From positions 1-64,000 of the forward strand of contig JAEUUG010000003.1 of assembly GCA_016787565.1 (NCBI GenBank): a stretch of DNA of 64,000 bases, written 5' to 3'. Source of the stretch: Cyclobacteriaceae bacterium. Its GTDB lineage: Bacteria; Bacteroidota; Bacteroidia; Cytophagales; Cyclobacteriaceae. Positions within the stretch are counted from its first letter, which is position 1. The number at the start of each line of letters is the position of its first letter. The notes under the pieces were generated by a model. That model worked only from the letters and a program-made list of their open reading frames with translations. It ran no database searches and was not told the DNA's origin. Below are positions 18,429 through 27,373 of the stretch, piece after piece. Made by a program: the position numbers and the translations under genes.

Positions 18429-18914
18429 ATGAAAAAAATTCTGTACCTCTTTGCAGCCTTGCTATTACCGGTGTTGGTTTTTGTGTTTTTGAAATTCTTC
18501 GGGAAGAATGAATTCAATGTTGATCCTTTATTTGTTCATGACCTTCCGATTAACCAAAGCGGATGTTCAGTCCCACAACTTCCGTATCACATTCCCGACT
18601 CCGTTCTCAATCAGTTTAGCGTGGGTGAGGAAGGTTTGATGTTATTCCTTTTTGCACCACAGGACGGTGAAATTAAAAGGAACCTGAATCGCGTAAGTTC
18701 AGATTTTCCTTCCTTGACTTCTTCCCTTATTCTAAAGGATGTAAGCGATGACCAAACTCAATTTTTAAAGAAGTGTATTTTCTTTCTTTCAGAACCTTTT
18801 AACCTTGTTTTGGTTGATTCTTCGGGTACGATCAGAGGGCAATATAAAGCCCACGATCGGGAGGATACCGACCGACTGGTTACCGAATTAACCATTATTT
18901 TAAAGCAGTATTGA
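18429..18914 (+). CDS. Sco-like thioredoxin-fold protein lacking the copper motif
   Basis: This 161-residue protein with an N-terminal membrane anchor (about 5-23) lies where Bacteroidota oxidase loci usually carry a SCO family copper chaperone. The end, LVDSSGTIRGQYKAHDREDTDRL, matches the Sco C-terminal strand-helix. The CxxxC copper-binding motif is missing: the expected region reads LMLFLFAPQDGEIK and has no cysteine. The conserved C-terminal His of Sco is not evident, and the fold is shortened. Cys46 and a later single Cys are the only cysteines. I read it as a degenerate Sco homologue that may bind no copper. I chose the ATG at 18429 because the upstream frame runs through the terminator. 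Confidence 0.7.
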   Translation: MKKILYLFAALLLPVLVFVFLKFFGKNEFNVDPLFVHDLPINQSGCSVPQLPYHIPDSVLNQFSVGEEGLMLFLFAPQDGEIKRNLNRVSSDFPSLTSSLILKDVSDDQTQFLKKCIFFLSEPFNLVLVDSSGTIRGQYKAHDREDTDRLVTELTIILKQY

Positions 18915-19438
18915 TGAACACAAGTGTTAAACAGAATCCCTATCAAAGGCTAATTGTCGCGCTATCTATAATTATTCCTTTAGCAGTAGCAATTTTATTC
19001 GGTGTAAAAATTCCGGGATATGATTTTTCCTTCTTGCCACCAATCTATGCAACCATCAATGGGATTACGGGCGTTTTGCTGATCGCTGCAGTTGTTGCCA
19101 TTCGGAATAAAAAAAGAATACTGCACGAGTGGCTCATGAAGACCTGTATCCTATTATCTACTGTGTTTCTTGTCATGTACGTGGTGTATCATATGACCAG
19201 CGACTCCACTCCCTATGGAGGAGAGGGCGCGATCCGGTATGTTTATTTTTTTATTTTGATTTCGCACATTTTACTTTCGGTTGCTGTTATTCCTCTGGTT
19301 TTATTCACCTTTGTTCGCGCCTGGATGGGTGATTTTGAAAGGCACAGGGCCTTGGCTAAACTTACCTTTCCAGTGTGGTTGTATGTAGCAGTTACCGGTG
19401 TGATTGTGTATTGGATGATCAGCCCATACTATAAATGA
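18914..19438 (+). CDS. DUF420 family membrane protein
   Basis: This 174-residue protein has about five helices. It is typical DUF420: LPPIYATINGITGVLLIAAV, IRNKKRILHEWLMKTCILLS with a conserved His, and VYHMTSDSTPYGGEG in a loop. Members (CtaG/CtaM-like in Bacillus) are linked with cytochrome oxidase assembly. The ATG overlaps the stop of the Sco-like gene by one base (TGATG), so the genes are translationally coupled. Confidence 0.85.
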   Translation: MNTSVKQNPYQRLIVALSIIIPLAVAILFGVKIPGYDFSFLPPIYATINGITGVLLIAAVVAIRNKKRILHEWLMKTCILLSTVFLVMYVVYHMTSDSTPYGGEGAIRYVYFFILISHILLSVAVIPLVLFTFVRAWMGDFERHRALAKLTFPVWLYVAVTGVIVYWMISPYYK

Positions 19439-19710
19439 TAGCGATGAAAATCAGATTAATGCTCAGGTTTTTAAGTTTTATGGTGGTCGTGGTCCTATTG
19501 ACTGCCGGAGACGCTATGGCACAATGCGCCATGTGCCGGTCAACATTGGAGAATAATTATAGCAACGGAAATCCAGGTATTGCGGCAGGTATTAATACAG
19601 GTATTCTATATCTTCTCGTCATGCCTTATCTGGCGGTCATTACGCTGGGATACTTTTGGTATAAATCAAGTAAAAATGCACGCAAGGGATTACTCAACCG
19701 CACTGCTTAA
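19435..19710 (+). CDS. small exported membrane protein with a CxxC motif
   Basis: This 91-residue protein has a signal or first helix (about 6-27, ending AMAQ), then CAMCRSTLENNYSNGN, then one further helix (about 54-72) and a short basic tail. The CxxC just after the signal suggests a periplasmic metal or redox site. It overlaps the end of the DUF420 gene by four bases and reads into the DUF983 gene. By position it is probably an oxidase-maturation accessory; I know no named family. An in-frame ATG at 19444 is an alternative start. Confidence 0.7.
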   Translation: MIAMKIRLMLRFLSFMVVVVLLTAGDAMAQCAMCRSTLENNYSNGNPGIAAGINTGILYLLVMPYLAVITLGYFWYKSSKNARKGLLNRTA

Positions 19711-20059
19711 AGGTAAATGTCCGCGTTGCCGTCAGGGTGATATTTTCAAGTATCCTGTCTGGAGCAAACTCTCTCAATTCAATGTCATGAATGAGAAGTG
19801 CCCGCACTGCGGCATTCGTCTGGAACCGGAGCCCGGTTTTTATCAGGGTGCCATGTATGTAGGCTATGGATTTACAGTTGCCATCATCATCCTAGTTGGT
19901 GTAGTATTGTATTTATTGGGTGACCCTTCTGAGTGGGTTTACATCGGAGCCTCGATTGCCATTATGCTGCTTTTGGTTCCTTACAACTACCGGTATTCAC
20001 GCATTGTATACCTTCATTTATTCGGAGGGATCAAATTTGATCGCAACCTGTCACAGTAA
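19676..20059 (+). CDS. DUF983 family protein with zinc-ribbon cysteines
   Basis: This 127-residue protein has an N-terminal cytoplasmic zinc-ribbon-like pair CPRC (15-18) and CPHC (42-45), followed by EPEPGFYQGAMYVGYGF and two membrane helices. This is DUF983, frequently found near oxidase genes in both Bacteroidota and Alphaproteobacteria. The role is unknown. The start at 19676 overlaps the upstream gene by 35 bases; it gives the family-standard N-terminus (MHARDYSTALLKGKCPRC). Confidence 0.85.
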   Translation: MHARDYSTALLKGKCPRCRQGDIFKYPVWSKLSQFNVMNEKCPHCGIRLEPEPGFYQGAMYVGYGFTVAIIILVGVVLYLLGDPSEWVYIGASIAIMLLLVPYNYRYSRIVYLHLFGGIKFDRNLSQ

Positions 20060-20095
20060 ATAGTTAACTTTAACGGTCACCAATTGTGATCGGTA

Positions 20096-23000
20096 TTGAA
20101 ATCAAAGAACACAATCCTTTTTGGTCTTTCTATTCTCTTGTCGTTGGTTGGCTTCGTGCTAACCTATTTATCTTTTCGCGCTGAGTCGGCACCCTCGATT
20201 GCAGAAAAAATATCCAGCAATGTTGCCCACGAACTGACTCATTTGGAGAATGAGGCCAACATGATACTAGCGCACCTGAAAGAGCGTAAAAGGTCATCGC
20301 TAATCACAACAAGCAACTTCACTTTCCTATTATATACAAACAATAAATTAACGGCATGGTCGGATAATCATTATGTTCCTTCACTTTCATTACCAGATGA
20401 TTCAACGGGCATCCGGTTTATTCGAGATGGAACCGGTGAATTCCTGATCAAGCAATGGAAGACAACGGATGAAAAAATATTAGTGGGCATTATCCCGTTG
20501 CATCGGAACTATAAAATTGTAAATGAGTACCTGAAGCCGGAGTGGAATGCAGCAATCTTCCCATCGGCAAGTATCTCCCTGTTGGAAGCCAATGCCACCA
20601 TCGGTGTACCGATCTATCTTCACGGCATATGTTATTTCAGGATTAGCTTTTTATCAGATGAGTGGCCTGTGCATCCTGAAATGCGGCTGGCGGCAGTACT
20701 GCTTTTTGTTTCAGCATTGTTGGTGTTGGTAGTAGCAGTATATCAGGTGGCCATTACAAGAGGCAGCTCAGATGTTGGATTTCTATTTTTGTTCATGGTT
20801 CTTCTGCTCATCAGATTCGGAATGCTCCACTTTGACTTTCCTGGAACATTTGTGAGCACTAAGATTTTTAATCCACAATTCTTTGCATCCTCAAGATTCA
20901 ATGCATCGCTGGGCGATTTGATAATCAATCTGATGGCTATTTTATTGTTGTGTTATTATTTATTTCGCTACTATCATCACAGCAGCGTGTCTCGCTGGAT
21001 GATGAAAAGTACATGGAGTTCGTGGCTTCTCTCGGTATTTTCGGGACTCTGTATTTTCTTTGCTATTCTCTTTCCTTTCATTACCATTCAGACGATCTAT
21101 AACAACTCTTCTATTGAATTGGATATAACCCAATCGCTAAATTTTGACTTCATCCGGGTGATGAGCATTGTTGCAGTGATTATTTCTGGCATCTGTTCTT
21201 TTTTATTTACGCACGTGTTTGTTCGCATATTGATTGGGAACAAAAAGGAATTTCGAATTTTGATTTGTTTTTTCCTGAGCATGGGAGCTTTTGTGGTTAT
21301 CAATGAGTTGACCGGCCAATATTACCGTACCGCACTGGTAGTGGGTGTTTTTTACTTTCTAACAGTTTATGGCTTAAAGCTTTTTGCTCATTTAAAGCGT
21401 TTCAGCTATGCAACTTTCGGGTATTTATTTGTCGCTGTTTTTAGTATCGCGTTAGTCAGCACAACGGCTATTACTGTATTTAGTCAGCGAGAGAAACTTG
21501 AAAACCAGTTTCGTTTTGCTAATAATTTCCTGATCGATCGGGATTATTTTGGAGAATACCTGTTGCGCGAATCTTCTGTAAAAATTTCAAACGACCTTTT
21601 TATTCAAAGCCGGATTGCCAGCCCTTTTTTAGGAAAGGATGTTATCCGACAAAAAATCCGACAGGTTTTTCTACCAAGCTATTTTAACAAATATGATATT
21701 GTTATTTCCTTGTTTGATGCATCGGGTACACCCATAGACAATGCTGCCCTAAACACATTTTCGGATGTTATTTCATTTTATGATACCGATGCCTATCGTA
21801 CAGTTTATCCGGGCGTTTACTTTATTAATAATCCGCAAGCTGATGTTACCCAAAAATATTTGGTGGTTGTTCCCATCAAACGTTTTGATGCCGTGACTGG
21901 TCACATCATAATTGAGTTGTTATTAAAGAAAATTATTCCTGAAAGTGTTTATCCGGAATTGCTGGTGGACAATCGCTTTCAGCAATTCTACCGGACGCAG
22001 GATTTGAGTTATGCCGTGTTTTCGGATGAAGAGATTCAGTTTACATCAGGTGACTATAACTACGAACTTTTTTTTGATCAGCAATGGCTCGGAGATCCGA
22101 ATCTGTATCGGCATGGGATTCAGAAATTTGGGTTCGATCACATTGCACAAGAAGATCATACCGGGAGGGTAGCTATTGTTTCCACGCCCAGTGCAGTCGC
22201 ATTGTATACGTTTGCCAATTTTTCTTTCTTATTTGTATTGGGGTTAGCAATTTTGCTTGGCGTGATTTTGATTCAGGGCGTTTTCAATTATTGGATGGGG
22301 ACCAACTTGTTTTTCTCTGCCCGCATCCAGCTCATCCTTAACCTGGCATTCTTTCTCCCATTAATTGTTGTCAGCATAACCACGCTCGGTTTAACGAGTA
22401 ACTCTTCACGACAACAGCTCCGATCAGAATATCAGAGCAAGGCAAAAGCCTTCGGACAACAGCTGACGACTGCTATTAATGTATCGCTCGCAGAACCGAA
22501 CGGAACTGTTATTACCAGTCAATTAACAGAACTGGCAAAGCTCTCTAACCTTGATGCAAGTTTATATCGGCCCGATGGTTTTTTGGAAGCATCAACACAA
22601 CCCCTCATAGTTGAAAGCGGACTGTTATCTGGATACATAAATCCTGTTGCATTTTCAAAAATCAGCGATGGCGAAAGTTTATTTATTGAACAGGAGCGCA
22701 TTGGCAAGTTGGATTATTTTGTGGCCTACACATCGCTTAAGCATCCGCAAACTGGAGTTATGATGGGCATGCTTGGCATTCCATTCTATCAATCCGGCTA
22801 CCTTCTTGAAAAAGTGCAGATTACTATTTTAGCGAACATACTGAATGTCTTTGCAGGGATTTTTATTGTGTTGTTGGTATTATCTTATTTTGTTTCTAAG
22901 TGGCTAATATTTCCGCTCACCTACATTACCCGATCGCTCAATCGAACATCACTTACCGGTATCAATGAGCCCATTACCTGGAATGCGAATGATGAATTGG

Positions 23001-23731
23001 GGCTGTTGGCAAAGGAGTACAACCAGATGTTGTATAAGCTGAGCGAAAGCAAGGCTGAGTTAGAGCAAACGCAACGTGAAAGGGCCTGGCGCGAAATCGC
23101 ACAACAAGTGGCACATGAGGTGAAAAATCCGCTTACTCCTATGAAGCTGACGTTGCAACAATTGGAACGTGCAGTAAAACAGGGTACTAATACAAATGAG
23201 AAAACAGAGAAGGCCCTTTCTTCTTTACTGGTTCAAGTGGATACCTTAAATGAGATAGCATCTTCCTTTAGCAGTTTTGCCAAGATGCCGGAGCCGGTTA
23301 TGCAGCGCCTGGAATTGGTCAGCTTACTGAAGCGAATCATTGACCTTCACAGCCAGTCGGGTGATTTAAATTTCGCCACAAGCAGTAAAGAATTATTTAT
23401 TTTAGGTGACGAGCAATTACTGGGCAGAACATTCTCGAATCTGATTATCAATGCGCTTCAGGCAGCCCGGCCGGGTTCACCGTTGCGTGTTGATGTTGCC
23501 ATTGAGAAAAGGGAAAGTAGTTATCTTATTACCGTTAAGGACAATGGAAAGGGGATTGCACCTGCAATAGCAGAGCGGATATTTTTACCGCACTTCAGCA
23601 CGAAGAAATCCGGTTCTGGTTTAGGATTGGCTATCGCCAGGCAAGCCATCGAACAAATGCATGGAAAAATCTGGTTTGAGACAGCCCCACAAAAAGGGAC
23701 TACTTTTTTCATCGAACTCAGGTTGACCTGA
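20096..23731 (+). CDS. very large NtrY-like sensor histidine kinase
   Basis: This 1211-residue membrane histidine kinase begins with an N-terminal helix and a short periplasmic stretch, followed by many helices (about 195-470). A large extracytoplasmic segment (about 480-690) is followed by a helix near 710, a second extracytoplasmic segment (about 790-910) and a last helix (about 915-935). A HAMP-like linker leads to the kinase: QQVAHEVKNPLTPMKLTLQQ with phospho-acceptor His1007, N-box NLIINALQAA, and G-boxes DNGKGIAP and GSGLGLAIARQ. VAHEVKNPLTP is the NtrY H-box. It is larger than the usual NtrY (about 700-770). TTG is the start. No response regulator lies nearby. Confidence 0.88.
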   Translation: MKSKNTILFGLSILLSLVGFVLTYLSFRAESAPSIAEKISSNVAHELTHLENEANMILAHLKERKRSSLITTSNFTFLLYTNNKLTAWSDNHYVPSLSLPDDSTGIRFIRDGTGEFLIKQWKTTDEKILVGIIPLHRNYKIVNEYLKPEWNAAIFPSASISLLEANATIGVPIYLHGICYFRISFLSDEWPVHPEMRLAAVLLFVSALLVLVVAVYQVAITRGSSDVGFLFLFMVLLLIRFGMLHFDFPGTFVSTKIFNPQFFASSRFNASLGDLIINLMAILLLCYYLFRYYHHSSVSRWMMKSTWSSWLLSVFSGLCIFFAILFPFITIQTIYNNSSIELDITQSLNFDFIRVMSIVAVIISGICSFLFTHVFVRILIGNKKEFRILICFFLSMGAFVVINELTGQYYRTALVVGVFYFLTVYGLKLFAHLKRFSYATFGYLFVAVFSIALVSTTAITVFSQREKLENQFRFANNFLIDRDYFGEYLLRESSVKISNDLFIQSRIASPFLGKDVIRQKIRQVFLPSYFNKYDIVISLFDASGTPIDNAALNTFSDVISFYDTDAYRTVYPGVYFINNPQADVTQKYLVVVPIKRFDAVTGHIIIELLLKKIIPESVYPELLVDNRFQQFYRTQDLSYAVFSDEEIQFTSGDYNYELFFDQQWLGDPNLYRHGIQKFGFDHIAQEDHTGRVAIVSTPSAVALYTFANFSFLFVLGLAILLGVILIQGVFNYWMGTNLFFSARIQLILNLAFFLPLIVVSITTLGLTSNSSRQQLRSEYQSKAKAFGQQLTTAINVSLAEPNGTVITSQLTELAKLSNLDASLYRPDGFLEASTQPLIVESGLLSGYINPVAFSKISDGESLFIEQERIGKLDYFVAYTSLKHPQTGVMMGMLGIPFYQSGYLLEKVQITILANILNVFAGIFIVLLVLSYFVSKWLIFPLTYITRSLNRTSLTGINEPITWNANDELGLLAKEYNQMLYKLSESKAELEQTQRERAWREIAQQVAHEVKNPLTPMKLTLQQLERAVKQGTNTNEKTEKALSSLLVQVDTLNEIASSFSSFAKMPEPVMQRLELVSLLKRIIDLHSQSGDLNFATSSKELFILGDEQLLGRTFSNLIINALQAARPGSPLRVDVAIEKRESSYLITVKDNGKGIAPAIAERIFLPHFSTKKSGSGLGLAIARQAIEQMHGKIWFETAPQKGTTFFIELRLT

Positions 23732-23918
23732 ATTTCCTGACTATTTGTTTAAGCTGTCAGTTTCATAGAGCACTTTTTTTGTGTTATAAACGTGCGTCAA
23801 TAAACAAAATAATTTATTTCTGTTAGAACTGAATGGGGCTGTAGCTGAAAAAGTGGGTGGGAAGAGACACATACGGATTGAAATGATTAAATTGACATCC
23901 TTATTCTAAAGCTTTTCA

Positions 23919-25037
23919 ATGATGAAATACTTACTTTCTATATTCCTGTTAAGTTGCTCCGCCATCACCTGGATGGGTTGTGGTGATGATGAAGATCCGG
24001 CCGAAAAAATTAAGCCTTCCAATCTTAGCCTTGAGGCTATCATTAGTACCGATGGATCTGGATTGGTTTCCTTTGTTGCTGATGCTGATGATGCTGTAAA
24101 GTATAATTTTTATTTCGGGGAGAACCTATTGGCTTCTCCGATTACTTCAACGGATGGTACCGCAGAGCATACCTACTTGAACTCGGGTACTTATTCAGCT
24201 ACTGTGGTAGCCTACTCCACCGATAATCTTTTTATTGATAAGACTCTTTCGGTGACAGTGGTAGTAAATGAGCCGCCAATATCCAATGTGGGATACACCA
24301 CACCGGAAACGTATCCAAACTTCACACTAGTGTGGCAGGATGAATTTAATGGCACCTCCTTAAACTCCGCTGACTGGACACATGAAACCGGAAACGGTGC
24401 TAGTGGATGGGGCAATAACGAACTTCAATATTACCAGGCTCAAAATACAATCGTTGAAAATGGTTATCTCACCATAAAGGCAAAAAAAGAAACTGTAGCA
24501 GGCTTCAACTATACCTCATCGAGAATTATCACTAAAGGAAAGAAGGAATTCAAATATGGACGTATTGACATCCGGGCCATTCTGCCCAAAGGACAGGGGC
24601 TGTGGCCAGCCTTATGGATGTTGGGTTCCAATATTTCTGCTGTGGGATGGCCCAAGTGTGGTGAGATTGATATTATGGAAATAATTGGTGGTGGTGCGGG
24701 AAGGGATGATAAAGTTTATGGAACTGTACACTGGGATAATGCTGGGAGCTATGCTTCTTATGGGGGCAATACATCACTAACAGGAGGGAAGACATTTGCG
24801 GATGAATTTCATGTTTTTTCTATTGTCTGGACGGAGACTTTAATTACCTGGTATCTGGATGATGTTCAATACCATGTTATCGATATCACACCTGCTGAAC
24901 TCAATGAGTTTCAACAGGACTACTTCTTCATCTTCAACGTTGCCGTAGGTGGTAATTGGCCCGGAAGCCCAAACGCCTCAACGGTTTTTCCACAACGTAT
25001 GATCGTGGATTACATTCGGGTATTTCAACCAAATTAA
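23919..25037 (+). CDS. PKD-GH16 beta-glucanase lipoprotein (laminarinase-like)
   Basis: This 372-residue exported lipoprotein has lipobox WMGC with Cys21. A PKD-type beta-sandwich spans about 33-118 (AEHTYLNSGTYSATVVAYS). A glycoside hydrolase family 16 domain spans about 130-372. The catalytic signature GEIDIMEIIG gives Glu249 (nucleophile), Asp251 and Glu254 (acid/base). VWQDEFNGTSLNSADWTHE, GLWPALWMLG and YFFIFNVAVGGNWPG are typical of beta-1,3(4)-glucanases. It probably cleaves laminarin or mixed-linkage glucan at the cell surface. No SusCD pair or regulator is adjacent, so it is not in a visible utilisation locus. The 187 bases upstream contain no clear promoter match. Confidence 0.9.
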   Translation: MMKYLLSIFLLSCSAITWMGCGDDEDPAEKIKPSNLSLEAIISTDGSGLVSFVADADDAVKYNFYFGENLLASPITSTDGTAEHTYLNSGTYSATVVAYSTDNLFIDKTLSVTVVVNEPPISNVGYTTPETYPNFTLVWQDEFNGTSLNSADWTHETGNGASGWGNNELQYYQAQNTIVENGYLTIKAKKETVAGFNYTSSRIITKGKKEFKYGRIDIRAILPKGQGLWPALWMLGSNISAVGWPKCGEIDIMEIIGGGAGRDDKVYGTVHWDNAGSYASYGGNTSLTGGKTFADEFHVFSIVWTETLITWYLDDVQYHVIDITPAELNEFQQDYFFIFNVAVGGNWPGSPNASTVFPQRMIVDYIRVFQPN

Positions 25038-25054
25038 CGCGCATTGATCGCAAT

Positions 25055-25085
25055 AAAAAAGTCAGGCATGTAACCTGACTTTTTT
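25055..25085. terminator. bidirectional intrinsic terminator
   Basis: AAAAAAGTCAGG (25055-25066) and CCTGACTTTTTT (25074-25085) form a perfect 12-bp stem around a 7-base loop, with T-runs on either strand. It separates the convergent GH16 and pgk genes and serves both. Confidence 0.85.
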
Positions 25086-25108
25086 ATTTATCAATTTCCT
25101 TGTAGGCG

Positions 25109-26293
25109 TTACTCGAGTGCTTTTACACCGGGCAATACTTTGCCTTCAAAGTATTCCAGTAAGGCTCCACCACCGGTAGAAACGTAACTTACTTTTTCTT
25201 CGAAACCGAACTTGGCAACAGCTGCAGCAGAGTCACCACCACCAATCAATGAAAACGCTCCTTTTTCCGTAGCACGAACTACAGCTTCAGCAATGGTTTT
25301 AGTACCCGTCTGAAATTTCTCCATTTCGAAAACACCCATTGGCCCGTTCCACAAAATGGTTCTGGAGTCTTCTACTACTTTTGAAAATACAGCACAGGCT
25401 TGTGGACCAATATCCAGTCCCATCCATCCATCGTTGATGGCGTTGTTATTGGCTATTGCTGTATTGGCAGCAGCATCAAACTTATCAGCAATGATGGAGT
25501 CGATCGGTAAGTGTAGTTCAACACCTTTCGCTTTGGCTTTTTGAATGAGTTCTTTTGCCAGGTCAAGTTTATCTTCCTCTACTAATGATTTTCCAACATT
25601 ACCACCTAGTGCTTTGAAGAATGTGTAAGCCATTCCTCCTCCAATAATCAGGTTGTTCACCTTGTCGAGTAGCTTTTCGATGATGAGGATTTTATCAGAA
25701 ATTTTTGCTCCACCCATTATCGCGGTAAAGGGCTTCTCTCCATTCTCTAAAACCTTTTTAGCATTATCAAGTTCAGCAGCCATCACGTAACCGGCACACT
25801 TTTCTTTGAAGAACTGTGCAACAATGGTAGTGGAGGCGTGTGCACGGTGTGCTGTTCCAAAAGCATCGTTCACATAGATATCGCCATGTTTCGAAAGTTT
25901 TTCGGAGAATTCAAGATCACCTTTTTCTTCCTGCTTGTAAAAGCGAAGGTTTTCGAGCAACAAGACTTCTCCCGGTTTTAAGGCTGCAGAAATTTTATAC
26001 GCTTCGTCACCAATGCAATCACTGGCAAATTTTACTGGCCGACCGAGCAGTTCTTCTGTTTTTTTGATCGTGTGCTTTAGTGAATATTTTTCTTCCGGTC
26101 CGTCTTTTGGCCGGCCCAGGTGCGACATCAGCACGCAGCTTCCGCCATCGTTTAAAATTTTTGAAATGGTAGGAATGGTAGCTCGGATGCGGTTATCATC
26201 TGTTACAGCAAAACTCTTATCAAGCGGAACGTTAAAATCAACGCGGATCAGTGCCCGTTTTCCACTGAAGTTGATGTCGTTAATGGTTTTCAT
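25109..26293 (-). CDS. pgk: phosphoglycerate kinase
   Basis: This 394-residue glycolytic enzyme transfers phosphate between 1,3-bisphosphoglycerate and ADP. The N-terminal substrate motif RVDFNVPLD is intact. The central [19 protein letters not shown] supplies basic substrate contacts, and [11 protein letters not shown] and the C-terminal GGGDSAAAV nucleotide loop are also present. I chose ATG 26293 ([20 protein letters not shown]); the open frame continues 13 residues upstream without support. It lies 123 bases after argF' on the same strand; I found no clear promoter in that gap. Confidence 0.96.
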   Translation of the reverse strand: MKTINDINFSGKRALIRVDFNVPLDKSFAVTDDNRIRATIPTISKILNDGGSCVLMSHLGRPKDGPEEKYSLKHTIKKTEELLGRPVKFASDCIGDEAYKISAALKPGEVLLLENLRFYKQEEKGDLEFSEKLSKHGDIYVNDAFGTAHRAHASTTIVAQFFKEKCAGYVMAAELDNAKKVLENGEKPFTAIMGGAKISDKILIIEKLLDKVNNLIIGGGMAYTFFKALGGNVGKSLVEEDKLDLAKELIQKAKAKGVELHLPIDSIIADKFDAAANTAIANNNAINDGWMGLDIGPQACAVFSKVVEDSRTILWNGPMGVFEMEKFQTGTKTIAEAVVRATEKGAFSLIGGGDSAAAVAKFGFEEKVSYVSTGGGALLEYFEGKVLPGVKALE

Positions 26294-26416
26294 AAGTCTC
26301 TGGATTGTTTTTAACCGCAGCGAATTTAACAAAACCAGTAACGCTTCGAATGGAGTTTCTACTATTTTAAAGCAATCGATTTAAATGCCTAATTGGACAC
26401 TTTTTTGATCTTAGGA

Positions 26417-27373
26417 TCAGAAATTACTGCGCAAGAGTTCGCTGATCACAGCCTGCGCAGCCCATACGCGGTTACCAGCCTGCTGTATTACAATTGAATC
26501 AGGACCGTCAAGCACTTCATCGGCAATTACCAGATTGCGCCTTACCGGAAGGCAATGCATGATCTTAGCCTGATTGGTCGGTAAGAGCTTTTGATTGGTG
26601 ATCATCCAGGATGGATCGGTGTTGATGATTTTGCCGTATTGCTGATAGGAGGACCAGTTTTTAACGTACACAAAATCAGCACCAGTTAAGGCCTCATCCT
26701 GATCATGAATAACGGAGGTTGTACCCACGAATTGTTGATCAAGTTCATAACCCTTAGGGTGGGTAATAACAAAATCAATGGCATCCCAATCTTTCATCCA
26801 TTGAGCAAAAGAGTTCGGTACTGCCTGCGGAAGGGCTTTTACATGTGGGGCCCAGGTTAATACCACTTTTGGTTTACGTTTTTCAGTGAATACTTCTGAA
26901 ATGGTCATTCTATCCGCAAGACTTTGCAACGGGTGTAGCGTAGCACTTTCGAGACTGATCACAGGTACACCGGCATACTTGACAAATTGCCGGATGACCT
27001 GCTCATCATAATCTTCCTCCCTGTCCAACAGCTTGGGGAAAGTCCGGATGCACAGGATACTAAAGTATTGACCTAGGACTGCGGCAGCTTCTTTTACGTG
27101 TTCAGTTTTATCACCTTTCATCACAGCGCCATCGGCAAATTCCAGTTGCCAGCCTTCTTTATCAATATTAAATACAATAACCTCCATGCCCAGGTTGCGG
27201 GCGGCTACTTGTGTGCTGATGCGCGTGCGCAGGCTTGGGTTCAGAAAAATCATTCCCAGCGTTTTTCCAACACCCAGGGCTTTATCCAGAAACGGTTGTT
27301 TTTTATAAGCAAGAGCTTTGTTTACCAACCCTGAGGGATCGGGTACATCTTCGATGGATAAAAAATTTCTCAT
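26417..27373 (-). CDS. argF': N-acetyl- or N-succinyl-ornithine carbamoyltransferase
   Basis: This 318-residue transcarbamylase of the Bacteroidota/Xanthomonas type makes N-acylcitrulline from N-acylornithine and carbamoyl phosphate. FLNPSLRTR (43-51) is the carbamoyl-phosphate loop, and ESATLHPLQSLAD and MHCLPVRRN are also family motifs. In the specificity loop, KGDKTEH places Thr at residue 90; as I recall, Bacteroides fragilis SOTCase has Pro90 here and Xanthomonas AOTCase has Glu92. Which acyl group is used is therefore unclear. Its start overlaps the end of argD by four bases. It is the last gene of the GNAT-argG-argC-argD-argF' operon. Confidence 0.93.
   Translation of the reverse strand: MRNFLSIEDVPDPSGLVNKALAYKKQPFLDKALGVGKTLGMIFLNPSLRTRISTQVAARNLGMEVIVFNIDKEGWQLEFADGAVMKGDKTEHVKEAAAVLGQYFSILCIRTFPKLLDREEDYDEQVIRQFVKYAGVPVISLESATLHPLQSLADRMTISEVFTEKRKPKVVLTWAPHVKALPQAVPNSFAQWMKDWDAIDFVITHPKGYELDQQFVGTTSVIHDQDEALTGADFVYVKNWSSYQQYGKIINTDPSWMITNQKLLPTNQAKIMHCLPVRRNLVIADEVLDGPDSIVIQQAGNRVWAAQAVISELLRSNF

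Noticed and set aside
23732..23918. Gap between the kinase and GH16 genes
   Set aside because: Examined for a terminator, promoter or small RNA. A T-run at 23773-23779 has no good stem before it, and no TTTG/TAnnTTTG pair is convincing.
26402..26419. Inverted repeat TGATCTTAGGATCA at the end of argF'
   Set aside because: Considered as a terminator for the arg operon, but on the minus strand it is followed by A residues rather than T and the stem is only five base pairs.
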